Shown here piece by piece: positions 25,875-33,287 of a stretch of 64,000 nt of DNA (position 1 is its first letter; every line of letters starts with the position of its first letter). The notes under the pieces were generated by a model. The model saw nothing but the letters and a program-made list of their open reading frames with translations. It did not search any database and was not told where the DNA came from. A program made the translations under genes and the position numbers. This DNA is from Luteibacter yeojuensis (GTDB lineage Bacteria; Pseudomonadota; Gammaproteobacteria; Xanthomonadales; Rhodanobacteraceae), in the NCBI RefSeq assembly GCF_011742875.1, contig NZ_JAAQTL010000003.1:167165-231164 (forward strand). The letters run 5' to 3'.

Positions 25875-26396
25875 TCAGGGTGCCAGTTCGAGATGGCTGA
25901 GCTTGAGGTTGCCGCCACGCCATACGATGCCCTGGACCTCTTCCAGCGGCGGCGCGCGGTAGTCGATGGTGTGGCGGAGGCGGCTCCCTTCCTGCGTGCG
26001 CAGGGGCCTGGGCCTGTGCAATGTGAATGCCTGTATTTCGGCCAGGGTCGTGTGCCTCAGCAGCCCGATGTGCGCGTCGGAGGTCCTGCTGTCGACTTCG
26101 ACGTGGAACGACACGTACTGGTACGCATGGCGGAACAGGATCTGGCAGGCATTGCGCAGCCGCGGCTTGCCTTCGTTCACCGCCGTGAGCGCAAAGCCCT
26201 CGTCGGTGTCGACGATCAGGAGCGGTTCTTCGCCGGTGATCACCAGGACCTCGCCCAGATCGTGCGTGCTGTTCGCGGCGAGCGTGCGCGACGCCGAATG
26301 GTCGAAATGTTCCGAGTGCGGCGCCGTTGCCGTGGCGCCCTTGCCCACGGAAAGCGCGGAAAGAATGTCCTTGTGAGGTGGCGATGGCAACGTCAT
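25875..26396 (-). CDS. Unknown protein between two DUF2599 paralogues
   Basis: A 173-residue protein starting MTLPSPPHKDILSALSVGKG, without a signal peptide or membrane helix. The centre looks like a beta-rich fold (DLGEVLVITGEEPLLIVDT, then QYVSFHVEVDSRTSDAHIG). I recognise no family. Spacings of 38 and 14 bases to its neighbours argue for one transcript with the two exported paralogues, so it may be their partner, chaperone or inhibitor. That link is inference. Confidence 0.65.
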   Translation of the reverse strand: MTLPSPPHKDILSALSVGKGATATAPHSEHFDHSASRTLAANSTHDLGEVLVITGEEPLLIVDTDEGFALTAVNEGKPRLRNACQILFRHAYQYVSFHVEVDSRTSDAHIGLLRHTTLAEIQAFTLHRPRPLRTQEGSRLRHTIDYRAPPLEEVQGIVWRGGNLKLSHLELAP

Positions 26397-26410
26397 GTCG
26401 TCTCCCTCCC

Positions 26411-26875
26411 TCACTCCGGATTGCAGCCGGCTTGCTCCGTGGCCTCGTCGCCGACCCACGGGCGATAAGGTTCCAGGTTCCACTGCGGCTTGTTGCTGGC
26501 AATGCGCAGGTGGCAGGTCAGCTGGTTGATCATGCCCCTGACGTTCTTCCAACGGTCGCCCGGGCTGGGAGCCGCGCCAAGCTGTTCCGGATCGCCGTAG
26601 GTCTTCACGATCTCGTAGAACATGTACGGCGTATCGGCAGGGCCGATATCGCGCCCGCATGCCGTGGGCACGAGCCGAAGGCTTTGATGGCCCCGCTCGT
26701 CGACGAACCAGCCGGACAGGGCCCTGTCGATGTACTGCGAGCACGCTCCATCGAGTGGCCGCGACGCCACGTCCGGACGTTGGAAGGGAGCATGCCTCGC
26801 GAGACAGAAGCCGGCGGCCGCGCCGGCAGCAAGCAAGAGCAGGGAAATCGAGATCTGTCGCATCCTTGCGCGCAC
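26411..26875 (-). CDS. Exported DUF2599-like protein, paralogue C
   Basis: A 154-residue protein with a signal or anchor (about residues 7-24, ISISLLLLAAGAAAGF) and a DUF2599-like domain. Shared blocks are TACGRDIG, NVRGMINQLTCHLRIAS, WNLEPYRPWVG and a terminal GCNPE. The four cysteines match paralogue A. A GTG at 26875 was chosen because AAGGAG lies 7 bases upstream; an ATG four codons later is the alternative. A 12-bp hairpin lies just upstream of that ribosome-binding site in the predicted 5' leader. It is the first gene of the cluster. Confidence 0.72.
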   Translation of the reverse strand: MRARMRQISISLLLLAAGAAAGFCLARHAPFQRPDVASRPLDGACSQYIDRALSGWFVDERGHQSLRLVPTACGRDIGPADTPYMFYEIVKTYGDPEQLGAAPSPGDRWKNVRGMINQLTCHLRIASNKPQWNLEPYRPWVGDEATEQAGCNPE

Positions 26876-26891
26876 GGCGGTTCTCCTTGTA

Positions 26892-26922
26892 GCCCGCCCG
26901 CCGAAACAAGCGGCGGGCGGGC
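26892..26922 (-). promoter_or_regulatory. Strong hairpin in the leader of the DUF2599 cluster
   Basis: GCCCGCCCGCCG and CGGCGGGCGGGC surround a 7-base loop, ending 4 bases before the AAGGAG site on the minus strand. It has no T-run, so leader structure or a protein-binding site is more likely than a terminator. Confidence 0.55.
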
Positions 26923-27023
26923 GGATGAAGTGTCCTTCCATGGATCGGCTTCAGCAGACTGCGCCCTTCGCAGGCTGCGTCTCCAGCATAAGCGAGGCCG
27001 CGGCGTCCGCCAGGAATATGGAA

Positions 27024-27053
27024 AAGCCCCTTCCCGTTGAATGAAAGGGGCTT
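27024..27053 (-). terminator. Terminator of the 2OG oxygenase gene
   Basis: AAGCCCCTT and AAGGGGCTT form a stem followed on the minus strand by TTCC, 43 bases after the oxygenase stop codon. Confidence 0.65.
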
Positions 27054-27095
27054 GGCGCAAGGTTGCCGGAAAAGCGTCGTACTTGCCGGTTGTAT

Positions 27096-28028
27096 CTATC
27101 GATGGGCCGTGTGCCGGCGATAACGCATGTACAGGCGCTTCAACAGGTAAAGCACGTGGCCGGCGAAGCCTTTGTCCTGCGCCTGGAGGAGACGGCTGTT
27201 CTCTTCATAGAGCATCTTCATCTGTCCGTCGCGCGCGCCGATGAGGTCGTGCAGGGTCGAGACGTCGGCGGCCGTCAGCGTGTGGCCGGCGGCGAAGTGC
27301 GCCGGGAGTTGCCGGTTTACGTAATGCGTGGTGTGCCGCCCTGCCGTTTCCTCCGCCGCGCGGTCCTTCGTATAGAAGTACAAGGCGATGGACTTCCGCG
27401 AGAGGCCGGGGCGATCCGGGGGAAGACAAATCTGCCGGAACCCGTGCCAGCTATGCTCGGTCGTTTCGAAGATGACGCAGCGGTTGAAGAGCGGCACGAT
27501 GCTTTTCGCCGGCTCCGGGTCGGCATATGGGTCGCGATAGAGATCGAGCAGTCCGCCCCAGCGCTCTTCCCACTCGTGGTTGAGGTACACGATGAGGTTC
27601 AGGCGGCGATGCCAGCGCTCGCTGGGGTGGTAGTTGAAATCGATGTGCGCGCTGAGCGGCTGCCCGTCGCGGTTCTCGTGGGTGCCGCCGCCGAGGTAGA
27701 ACGGATCGTAGAGCAGGCCTTCGATGCCGGTGATGCGCCCGATGTAGTCGAGGAAGGCAGGTTTCTGGATGACTTCGTCGAGCCGTCGGTAGGCGGGGCC
27801 GAGCCGCGCCATGGCATCGACCGTGGACTTGCCTCCGGCGTGGCCGTCGTCGCCGATGAAATTGCCGCGCTCGAAGGCGGGGAATTCCTGGAGCAGCTGG
27901 TCGACGTAGGCGCGGTCGAAGAAATCGTCGATGACGACGTGGCGGAACGGCTGCGCATCGGCGAAAGCACGCGCGTGGTCATCTTCGTTCTCGCGGACCA
28001 CGGGATTGACGATGGTTTCGTGACTCAC
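27096..28028 (-). CDS. 2-oxoglutarate/Fe(II)-dependent dioxygenase (prolyl 4-hydroxylase-like)
   Basis: A 310-residue enzyme of the P4H-like 2OG-Fe(II) family. The double-stranded beta helix contains the iron ligands in SAHIDFNYHP (His-x-Asp) and EHSWHGF (distal His). The 2OG-binding Arg lies in LSRKSIALYFY. Typical filler motifs are LNLIVYLNHEW and EERWGGLLDLY. The substrate is unknown; relatives hydroxylate proteins, small molecules or cell-surface glycans. A GTG at 28028 (VSHETIVNP) gives a normal N-terminus; an in-frame ATG at 28061 is possible and neither has a clear ribosome-binding site. The C-terminus is a basic helix (LYLLKRLYMRYRRH). Confidence 0.85.
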   Translation of the reverse strand: MSHETIVNPVVRENEDDHARAFADAQPFRHVVIDDFFDRAYVDQLLQEFPAFERGNFIGDDGHAGGKSTVDAMARLGPAYRRLDEVIQKPAFLDYIGRITGIEGLLYDPFYLGGGTHENRDGQPLSAHIDFNYHPSERWHRRLNLIVYLNHEWEERWGGLLDLYRDPYADPEPAKSIVPLFNRCVIFETTEHSWHGFRQICLPPDRPGLSRKSIALYFYTKDRAAEETAGRHTTHYVNRQLPAHFAAGHTLTAADVSTLHDLIGARDGQMKMLYEENSRLLQAQDKGFAGHVLYLLKRLYMRYRRHTAHR

Positions 28029-28100
28029 TTTGAAAGTTCCGGTCCTGGATTCCCTCTGCATTGTAGAGCTTGGAAAAGGCTCTTCGCGGAATTCGTTGCA

Positions 28101-28456
28101 GGCTCGGCTTCGCCATCGCGCCGGTGCTTGGGCGCTTGGGCGTGGCGGCGGGAGCCCTCGGCCGTCCCCCTCGGCGCTACGCTGCGGTGTCGCTTGGGAA
28201 AGGAGAGCCGCTGCGCGGCCAGTGTCTGATGGCTTGCGCCCCGGCGCGCACGGACGGTCGGCGGGGTTTTCCGACTCGACATCCCTGTCTCGGCGGAAAA
28301 GGCCGGCCATCCTGGCCGGCCCCCTTCGGGCCTTATCCGCCGACCGTCCTCACCTCCGCTACCCGCGCCGAGGGGGACGGCCGAGGGCTCCCGCCGCCAC
28401 GGTCAAGCGCCCAAGCGCTCAGCGCTCAAGCACCGTCGCGATGGCGAAGCCGAGCC
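28101..28456. repeat. Nested long inverted repeat in a gene-free region
   Basis: The arms 28101-28176 and 28366-28456 are imperfect inverted copies (GGCTCGGCTTCGCCATCGCG at one end, GGAGCCCTCGGCCGTCCCCC toward the inside). The right arm has about 15 extra bases. Inside, GGACGGTCGGCGG and CCGCCGACCGTCC form a second inverted pair, and GGCCGGCCATCCTGGCCGGC a third. The 496 bases between the oxygenase and putA hold no plausible gene. It could be a composite repeat, a small mobile element or a structured RNA. Confidence 0.75.
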
Positions 28457-28472
28457 ACAAAGGGACTCCAAC

Positions 28473-28505
28473 AAAAAAGGCCACGCCCTCGCGGGCGTGG
28501 CCTTT
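28473..28505 (-). terminator. Rho-independent terminator of putA
   Basis: On the minus strand AAAGGCCACGCCC pairs with GGGCGTGGCCTTT around a 4-base loop and runs into TTTTGTTGG, 20 bases after the putA stop. Confidence 0.88.
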
Positions 28506-28524
28506 GCTGTCCAGCGGTGAGTAC

Positions 28525-31500
28525 CTACTCGCCGATCGTCAGCAGCGAAGCGTTGCCGCCCGCGGCCGTGGTGTTGATCGTGAGCGTGCGCTCGCCGGCG
28601 AAGCGGAGCAGGTAGTGCGGGCCGCCGGCCTTCGGGCCGGTGCCCGAGAGGCCTTCGCCGCCGAACGGCTGCACGCCGACCACCGCGCCGATCTGGTTGC
28701 GGTTGACGTAGCAGTTGCCGACGCGCGCGCGGCTCTGGATGAACTCGATGGTGTCGTCGATGCGGCTGTGCACACCCAGCGTGAGGCCGAAGCCCGTGCC
28801 GTTGATCTGGTCGACCACCTTTTCCAGGTCCGAGCCCTTCCAGCGGATCACGTGCAGCACCGGGCCGAAGATCTCGCGGGTGAGTGTTTCCAGCGAGGGG
28901 ATCTCGTAAGCGCGCGGTGCGAAGAACGTGCCGTTGGCGGTGCTCTCCGGCAGCGGCACTTCGGCGATCTTCTTCGCTTCGCGGTCCATGCGTTCGGCAT
29001 GGTCCACCAGGATCTTGCGTGCGTCTTCGTCGATCACCGGGCCCACGTCGGTGGAGAGCAGGCCGGGATCGCCCACCTTCAGCTCGGCCATGGCGCCGGC
29101 GAGCATGTCGATGACCTTGTCGGCGATGTCTTCCTGGACGAACAGCACGCGCGCGGCGGAGCAGCGCTGGCCAGCGGACTGGAAGGCGGAGGCGATCACG
29201 TCCTTCACGATCTGCTCGGGCAGGGCGGAGGAGTCGGCGATCATCGCGTTCTGGCCGCCGGTCTCGGCGACCAGGGCGGCGATCGGCGCGTTGCGTGCGG
29301 CGAGGGCGCGGTTGATCGCCCAGGCGGTCTCGGTGGAGCCGGTGAAGGCCACGCCGGACACGCGCGGGTCGCGGGTGAGGGCCGCGCCGACCGTCGCGCC
29401 GTCGCCCGGCAGGTATTGCAGCACGTCGGTCGGGATGCCGGCCGCGTGCAGCAGCTTCACGGCTTCGTAGCCGATCAGCGAGGTCTGTTCGGCGGGCTTC
29501 GCGATCACGGCGTTGCCGGCCGCGAGCGCAGCGGCTACCTGGCCGAGGAAGATCGCCAGCGGGAAGTTCCAGGGGCTGATGCAGACGAAAACGCCGCGGC
29601 CGTTGAGGAACAGCTGGTTGCTTTCGCCGGTCGGGCCCGGGAGCTGCTCGGGCTGGCCGAACAGGCGGCGGGCCATCGTCGCGTAGTAACGCAGGAAGTC
29701 GGCGGCCTCGCGGATCTCGGCAATGGCGTCGGGCAGGCTCTTGCCCGCCTCGCGCACGCACAGCGCGATGAATTCGGCGCGGTTGTGTTCCAACTGCTCG
29801 GCGGCGTGCTCGAGGATCGCGGCGCGGCTGGCCGCCGGAAGGCGATCCCAGCCCGGCTGCGCCTTCACGGCGGCGGCCAGCGCCTTGTCGACCATGCCGG
29901 CGTCGGCGTTCTCCACCGTGCCGACGATGCGGCGGCGGTCGGAGGGATCGGTGACCTCGACCTTCGCGCCGCCGGCGGCGCCGCCGGCGACCAGCGGAAC
30001 CGCATTCCACGGGCCGCTGTGACGGTTCACGGCGTCGGCGAGTTCGTTCAGTTCGTTGTCGTTAGCGAAGTTCATGCCCATGGAGTTCTTCCGGAGTTCG
30101 CCGTAGAGATTGACCGGCAGGGGGATGCGGGGATGGGGGATCGAGGCGAACGAGCGCACGATCTCGCACGGATCGGCGACCAGGTCGCGCACCGGGACGC
30201 TCTCGTCGACCACGCGGTTGACGAAGCTGGTGTTCGCGCCGTTCTCGAGCAGGCGGCGCACCAGGTAGGGCAGCAGGTCTTCATGGCTGCCCACCGGTGC
30301 GTAGACGCGGCAGGGCACGTTGAGCTTGTCCTTGCCGATCACCTCCGCGTAGAGGTCGGCGCCCATGCCGTGCAGGCGCTGGTTCTCGTACGGGCGACCC
30401 TGTGCGATGTGGTGGATCGCGGCGATGGTGTGCGCGTTGTGCGTGGCGAACTGCGGATAGACGGCATCCTGGCCCGCGGCGAACAGGCGGCGCGCGCAGG
30501 CGAGGTAGGAGACGTCGGTGTTCGGCTTGCGCGTGTAGACCGGATAGCCGGGCAGGCCGCCTTCCTGGGCGCGCTTGACCTCGGCGTCCCAGTAGGCGCC
30601 CTTCACCAGGCGCACGAACCAGCGGCGGCCGGTGGCGCGGGCCTTCTCGGTCACCCAGTCGATGACGAAGGGTGCGCGCTTCTGGTACGCCTGGATGACG
30701 ATGCCGAGGCCGTTCCAGCCTTCCAGCGAGGGATGCTCGAAGACGTCGCCGATGATGTCGAGCGACAGCTCGAGGCGGTCCGCCTCCTCGGCGTCCACCG
30801 AGAGCGCGATGCCGTTCTTGAACGCGAGCTGCGAGAGCTCGAGCAGCTTCGCGCCGAGTTCCGCGCGGGCGCGGGCGCGGTTGCCCACCTCGTAGCGCGG
30901 GTGCAGCGCGGAGAGCTTCACCGAGATCGACGGGGCTTCCAGGTTGTTCGGGAACGGCCCGCGCGCGCCGAGGGCGTTGATGGCGTCGCGATAGTCCTGC
31001 TGGTAGCGCTCGGCCGTGGCCTGGGTGAGCGCGGACTCGCCGAGCATGTCGTAGGAGTAGCGATAGACCGCGTGCTCCTTCTCGTTGGAGCGGTCCAGCG
31101 CCTCCTTGATGGTGCGGCCCATGACGAACTGGTGGCCCATGATCCGCATGGCCTGGCGCACGGCCAGGCGCACCACCGGCTCGCCCGCGCGGCCGACGAG
31201 GCGGCGCAGGGCGGACGTGAAGTCGTGGCGGGTTTCCTCGGCCAGGTTCACCAGGTGGCCGGTGAGCATGAGGCCCCAGGTGGAGGCATTGACGAACAGC
31301 GACTCGCTCTGGCCCAGGTGCTTCTTCCAGTCGGCCTCGCCCAGCTTGTCGCGGATGAGCTTGTCCGCCGTGGCCTTGTCGGGAATGCGCAGCAGGGCCT
31401 CGGCAACGCACATCAGCAGCACGCCTTCCTCGGAGGAAAGGTCGTACTGGCGCATGAAGGATTCCACCGCGCTCTGGTCCTTGGCCCGCGCGCGGACGCG

Positions 31501-31677
31501 CGTGACCAGCCCGGCGGCGACGTCGATGACGTGCTCGCGTTCGGTGGGGGGCAGGGTGGCCTGGGCCAGCAGGTCGTTGACGGCCTCGGTTTCGTCGCGC
31601 AGCCAGGCGGCCGTGATACGCGCGCGCGCCGGTTCGGCGCCGGTCGGGAGTTCGGGACGGAGGATGGTCGGGTTCAC
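28525..31677 (-). CDS. putA: Bifunctional proline dehydrogenase/P5C dehydrogenase PutA
   Basis: A 1050-residue enzyme that oxidises proline to glutamate in two steps with FAD and NAD. The proline dehydrogenase barrel occupies about 75-460 (SISVKLSALHPRYE, FVRLVKGAYWDAEVK, YPQFATHNAHT). The aldehyde dehydrogenase spans about 530-1040, with catalytic Cys839 in SAGQRCSAARV. There is no ribbon-helix-helix domain at the N-terminus, so it is not expected to be the autoregulatory DNA-binding type. The start is uncertain: GTG 31677 (VNPTILRPEL) gives the family N-terminus but has no ribosome-binding site, so the message may be leaderless or start elsewhere. Confidence 0.95.
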   Translation of the reverse strand: MNPTILRPELPTGAEPARARITAAWLRDETEAVNDLLAQATLPPTEREHVIDVAAGLVTRVRARAKDQSAVESFMRQYDLSSEEGVLLMCVAEALLRIPDKATADKLIRDKLGEADWKKHLGQSESLFVNASTWGLMLTGHLVNLAEETRHDFTSALRRLVGRAGEPVVRLAVRQAMRIMGHQFVMGRTIKEALDRSNEKEHAVYRYSYDMLGESALTQATAERYQQDYRDAINALGARGPFPNNLEAPSISVKLSALHPRYEVGNRARARAELGAKLLELSQLAFKNGIALSVDAEEADRLELSLDIIGDVFEHPSLEGWNGLGIVIQAYQKRAPFVIDWVTEKARATGRRWFVRLVKGAYWDAEVKRAQEGGLPGYPVYTRKPNTDVSYLACARRLFAAGQDAVYPQFATHNAHTIAAIHHIAQGRPYENQRLHGMGADLYAEVIGKDKLNVPCRVYAPVGSHEDLLPYLVRRLLENGANTSFVNRVVDESVPVRDLVADPCEIVRSFASIPHPRIPLPVNLYGELRKNSMGMNFANDNELNELADAVNRHSGPWNAVPLVAGGAAGGAKVEVTDPSDRRRIVGTVENADAGMVDKALAAAVKAQPGWDRLPAASRAAILEHAAEQLEHNRAEFIALCVREAGKSLPDAIAEIREAADFLRYYATMARRLFGQPEQLPGPTGESNQLFLNGRGVFVCISPWNFPLAIFLGQVAAALAAGNAVIAKPAEQTSLIGYEAVKLLHAAGIPTDVLQYLPGDGATVGAALTRDPRVSGVAFTGSTETAWAINRALAARNAPIAALVAETGGQNAMIADSSALPEQIVKDVIASAFQSAGQRCSAARVLFVQEDIADKVIDMLAGAMAELKVGDPGLLSTDVGPVIDEDARKILVDHAERMDREAKKIAEVPLPESTANGTFFAPRAYEIPSLETLTREIFGPVLHVIRWKGSDLEKVVDQINGTGFGLTLGVHSRIDDTIEFIQSRARVGNCYVNRNQIGAVVGVQPFGGEGLSGTGPKAGGPHYLLRFAGERTLTINTTAAGGNASLLTIGE

Positions 31678-31854
31678 TTGGGCGTGTGGGGGCGAGGAAG
31701 ACCGCCCATTGTAGGGGAGCACGGCCCTTCGTGTGTTATTGCGACGCCGCGCGGGCCTGGCCTCCGCCCCGCTGCGACAACGCGCCGCTTCCAACCTTGC
31801 CGCTTCCTGACTAGCGCCCTATCATCCCAATGTTCCAGGCACGCTTAGGCTCCC

Positions 31855-32337
31855 ATGATCGTGCTTCGACCGACCGTCGCTGGTCACCCGCGCGTGTTGT
31901 GGCTACGGCCCAACCGTGCGCTGGACAAGCGCGGTCTGCGTCGACTGATCATCGGTCTTGCGGCGATGGCCCTGGCGACGGCGTCACTCGGTGCGTGGCA
32001 GGGGAATGTGTTCGCCCCCTTCTTCGCGCTGATCGAGGCCTTCGTCGTGGGGTTCGCGCTTGGCGCGGCCTGGCGGGCTGGCGACAGGGGTGAGCGCATC
32101 GCGATCGGGCCGGATACGCTGGAGGTACGCGCCGTGCCGGGTCACCGGAGGGTCCGCTTCCAGACGTATTGGGTGCGGGTCGGACTGGCGCAGGGGGACG
32201 GACGACAGCGTCTGTTGCTCAAGTCGCACGGCAACGAGCTCGAAATCGGCGCCTTCCTTGGGGAAGAGGAAAGGACCGAGGTGTCAAGGAAACTCATGGT
32301 GCTGCTGTCCGAAGTCTCAGGCCAGACGCGCAGGTAG
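31855..32337 (+). CDS. DUF2244 membrane protein
   Basis: A 160-residue protein with two hydrophobic helices (about 31-50 and 55-75) followed by a small cytoplasmic domain (IAIGPDTLEVRAVPGHRRVR). The pattern fits DUF2244, a family encoded just upstream of coxB in many proteobacteria. Its function is unknown, but conserved position suggests a role in oxidase assembly. The gap to coxB is 20 bases, so they are probably co-transcribed. Confidence 0.85.
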   Translation: MIVLRPTVAGHPRVLWLRPNRALDKRGLRRLIIGLAAMALATASLGAWQGNVFAPFFALIEAFVVGFALGAAWRAGDRGERIAIGPDTLEVRAVPGHRRVRFQTYWVRVGLAQGDGRQRLLLKSHGNELEIGAFLGEEERTEVSRKLMVLLSEVSGQTRR

Positions 32338-32357
32338 GTTCAACAAAGGTGCAAGAC

Positions 32358-33257
32358 ATGACATCTGGCGGCATCGGACGATCTGTATCGGCGTGGGCGG
32401 CGGGCGCCTTCGCGCTGTTCGGAGGGGCGGCGTGGGCCAACCCGGAACCGAACCAGCTGAACATGACGAAGGGCGCGGCCGAATGGTCCCCCTACGCCAT
32501 GCACATGGTGGCCCTGTGGGTCTGCGTGGTGATCGGCATCGTCGTCTTCGGCGCCATGTTCGTGGCCATGTTCCGCTTCCGTAAGTCGCGCGGCGCCGTG
32601 GCCGAGAAGTGGTCGCACAGCACGAAGCTCGAGGTGGTCTGGACGGTCATCCCCGTCATCATCCTCATCTTCCTCGCCCACCTCGCCACGGGCGGCCTCA
32701 CCAGTTTCGCCGACACCACGAACTCCGAGATGACCATCAAGGTCACCGGCTACCAGTGGAAGTGGCGCTACGACTACGTCGATTACAAGGGCAAGAGCGT
32801 CGACAAGGTCGGCTTCATGTCGAAGCTGGAGGAAACCTCCAATCGCACCCGCCAGCTGAAGTCGAACCTCGACCCGGCGAAGATCCAGGTCGACGGTTAT
32901 CAGACCTACCTGCTGGACGTGGACAAGCCGCTGGTCGTGCCGACCGACACCAAGATCCGCTTCGTGATCGTCGGCGGCGACGTCATCCACTCCTGGTGGG
33001 TGCCGGCGCTGGGCTGGAAGATGGACGCGATCCCGGGCATCGCCAACTCGGCCTGGACGAAGATCAAGGAGCCCGGCGTGTACCGCGGCCAGTGCGCCGA
33101 ACTCTGCGGCCAGGACCACGGCTTCATGCCGATCGTGGTCAAGGCCGTGCCCAAGGCCGAATTCGAACAGTGGCTGGCCGGCCAGGAAGACGAGGCCAAG
33201 TTGCAGAAGGCCGCGCAGACCGCCCAGGTCGCTCCCGCCCCGGCCCCCCAGGGTTAA
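32358..33257 (+). CDS. coxB: Cytochrome c oxidase subunit II (CuA)
   Basis: The 299-residue subunit receives electrons from cytochrome c at a binuclear copper site. It has a signal peptide (to about residue 28), two membrane helices (about 48-75 and 90-112) and a cupredoxin domain. The CuA ligands lie in GQCAELCGQDHGFMP near residue 255 and upstream DVIHSWWVP (His). The aromatic electron-entry motif YQWKWRYDY is at about 132-140. No heme c domain follows, so it is the aa3-type form with a short Ala/Pro tail. It is followed by coxA after 30 bases. Confidence 0.97.
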   Translation: MTSGGIGRSVSAWAAGAFALFGGAAWANPEPNQLNMTKGAAEWSPYAMHMVALWVCVVIGIVVFGAMFVAMFRFRKSRGAVAEKWSHSTKLEVVWTVIPVIILIFLAHLATGGLTSFADTTNSEMTIKVTGYQWKWRYDYVDYKGKSVDKVGFMSKLEETSNRTRQLKSNLDPAKIQVDGYQTYLLDVDKPLVVPTDTKIRFVIVGGDVIHSWWVPALGWKMDAIPGIANSAWTKIKEPGVYRGQCAELCGQDHGFMPIVVKAVPKAEFEQWLAGQEDEAKLQKAAQTAQVAPAPAPQG

Positions 33258-33287
33258 CCCTTCGAACGTTTAGGTAGAGGTAAGGCC

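Noticed and set aside
28030..31848. Very long open frame (over 1200 codons) antisense to putA
   Set aside because: High GC third positions keep the opposite strand open; composition is His/Gly/Arg/Ala-rich with no domain, and putA on the other strand is unmistakable.
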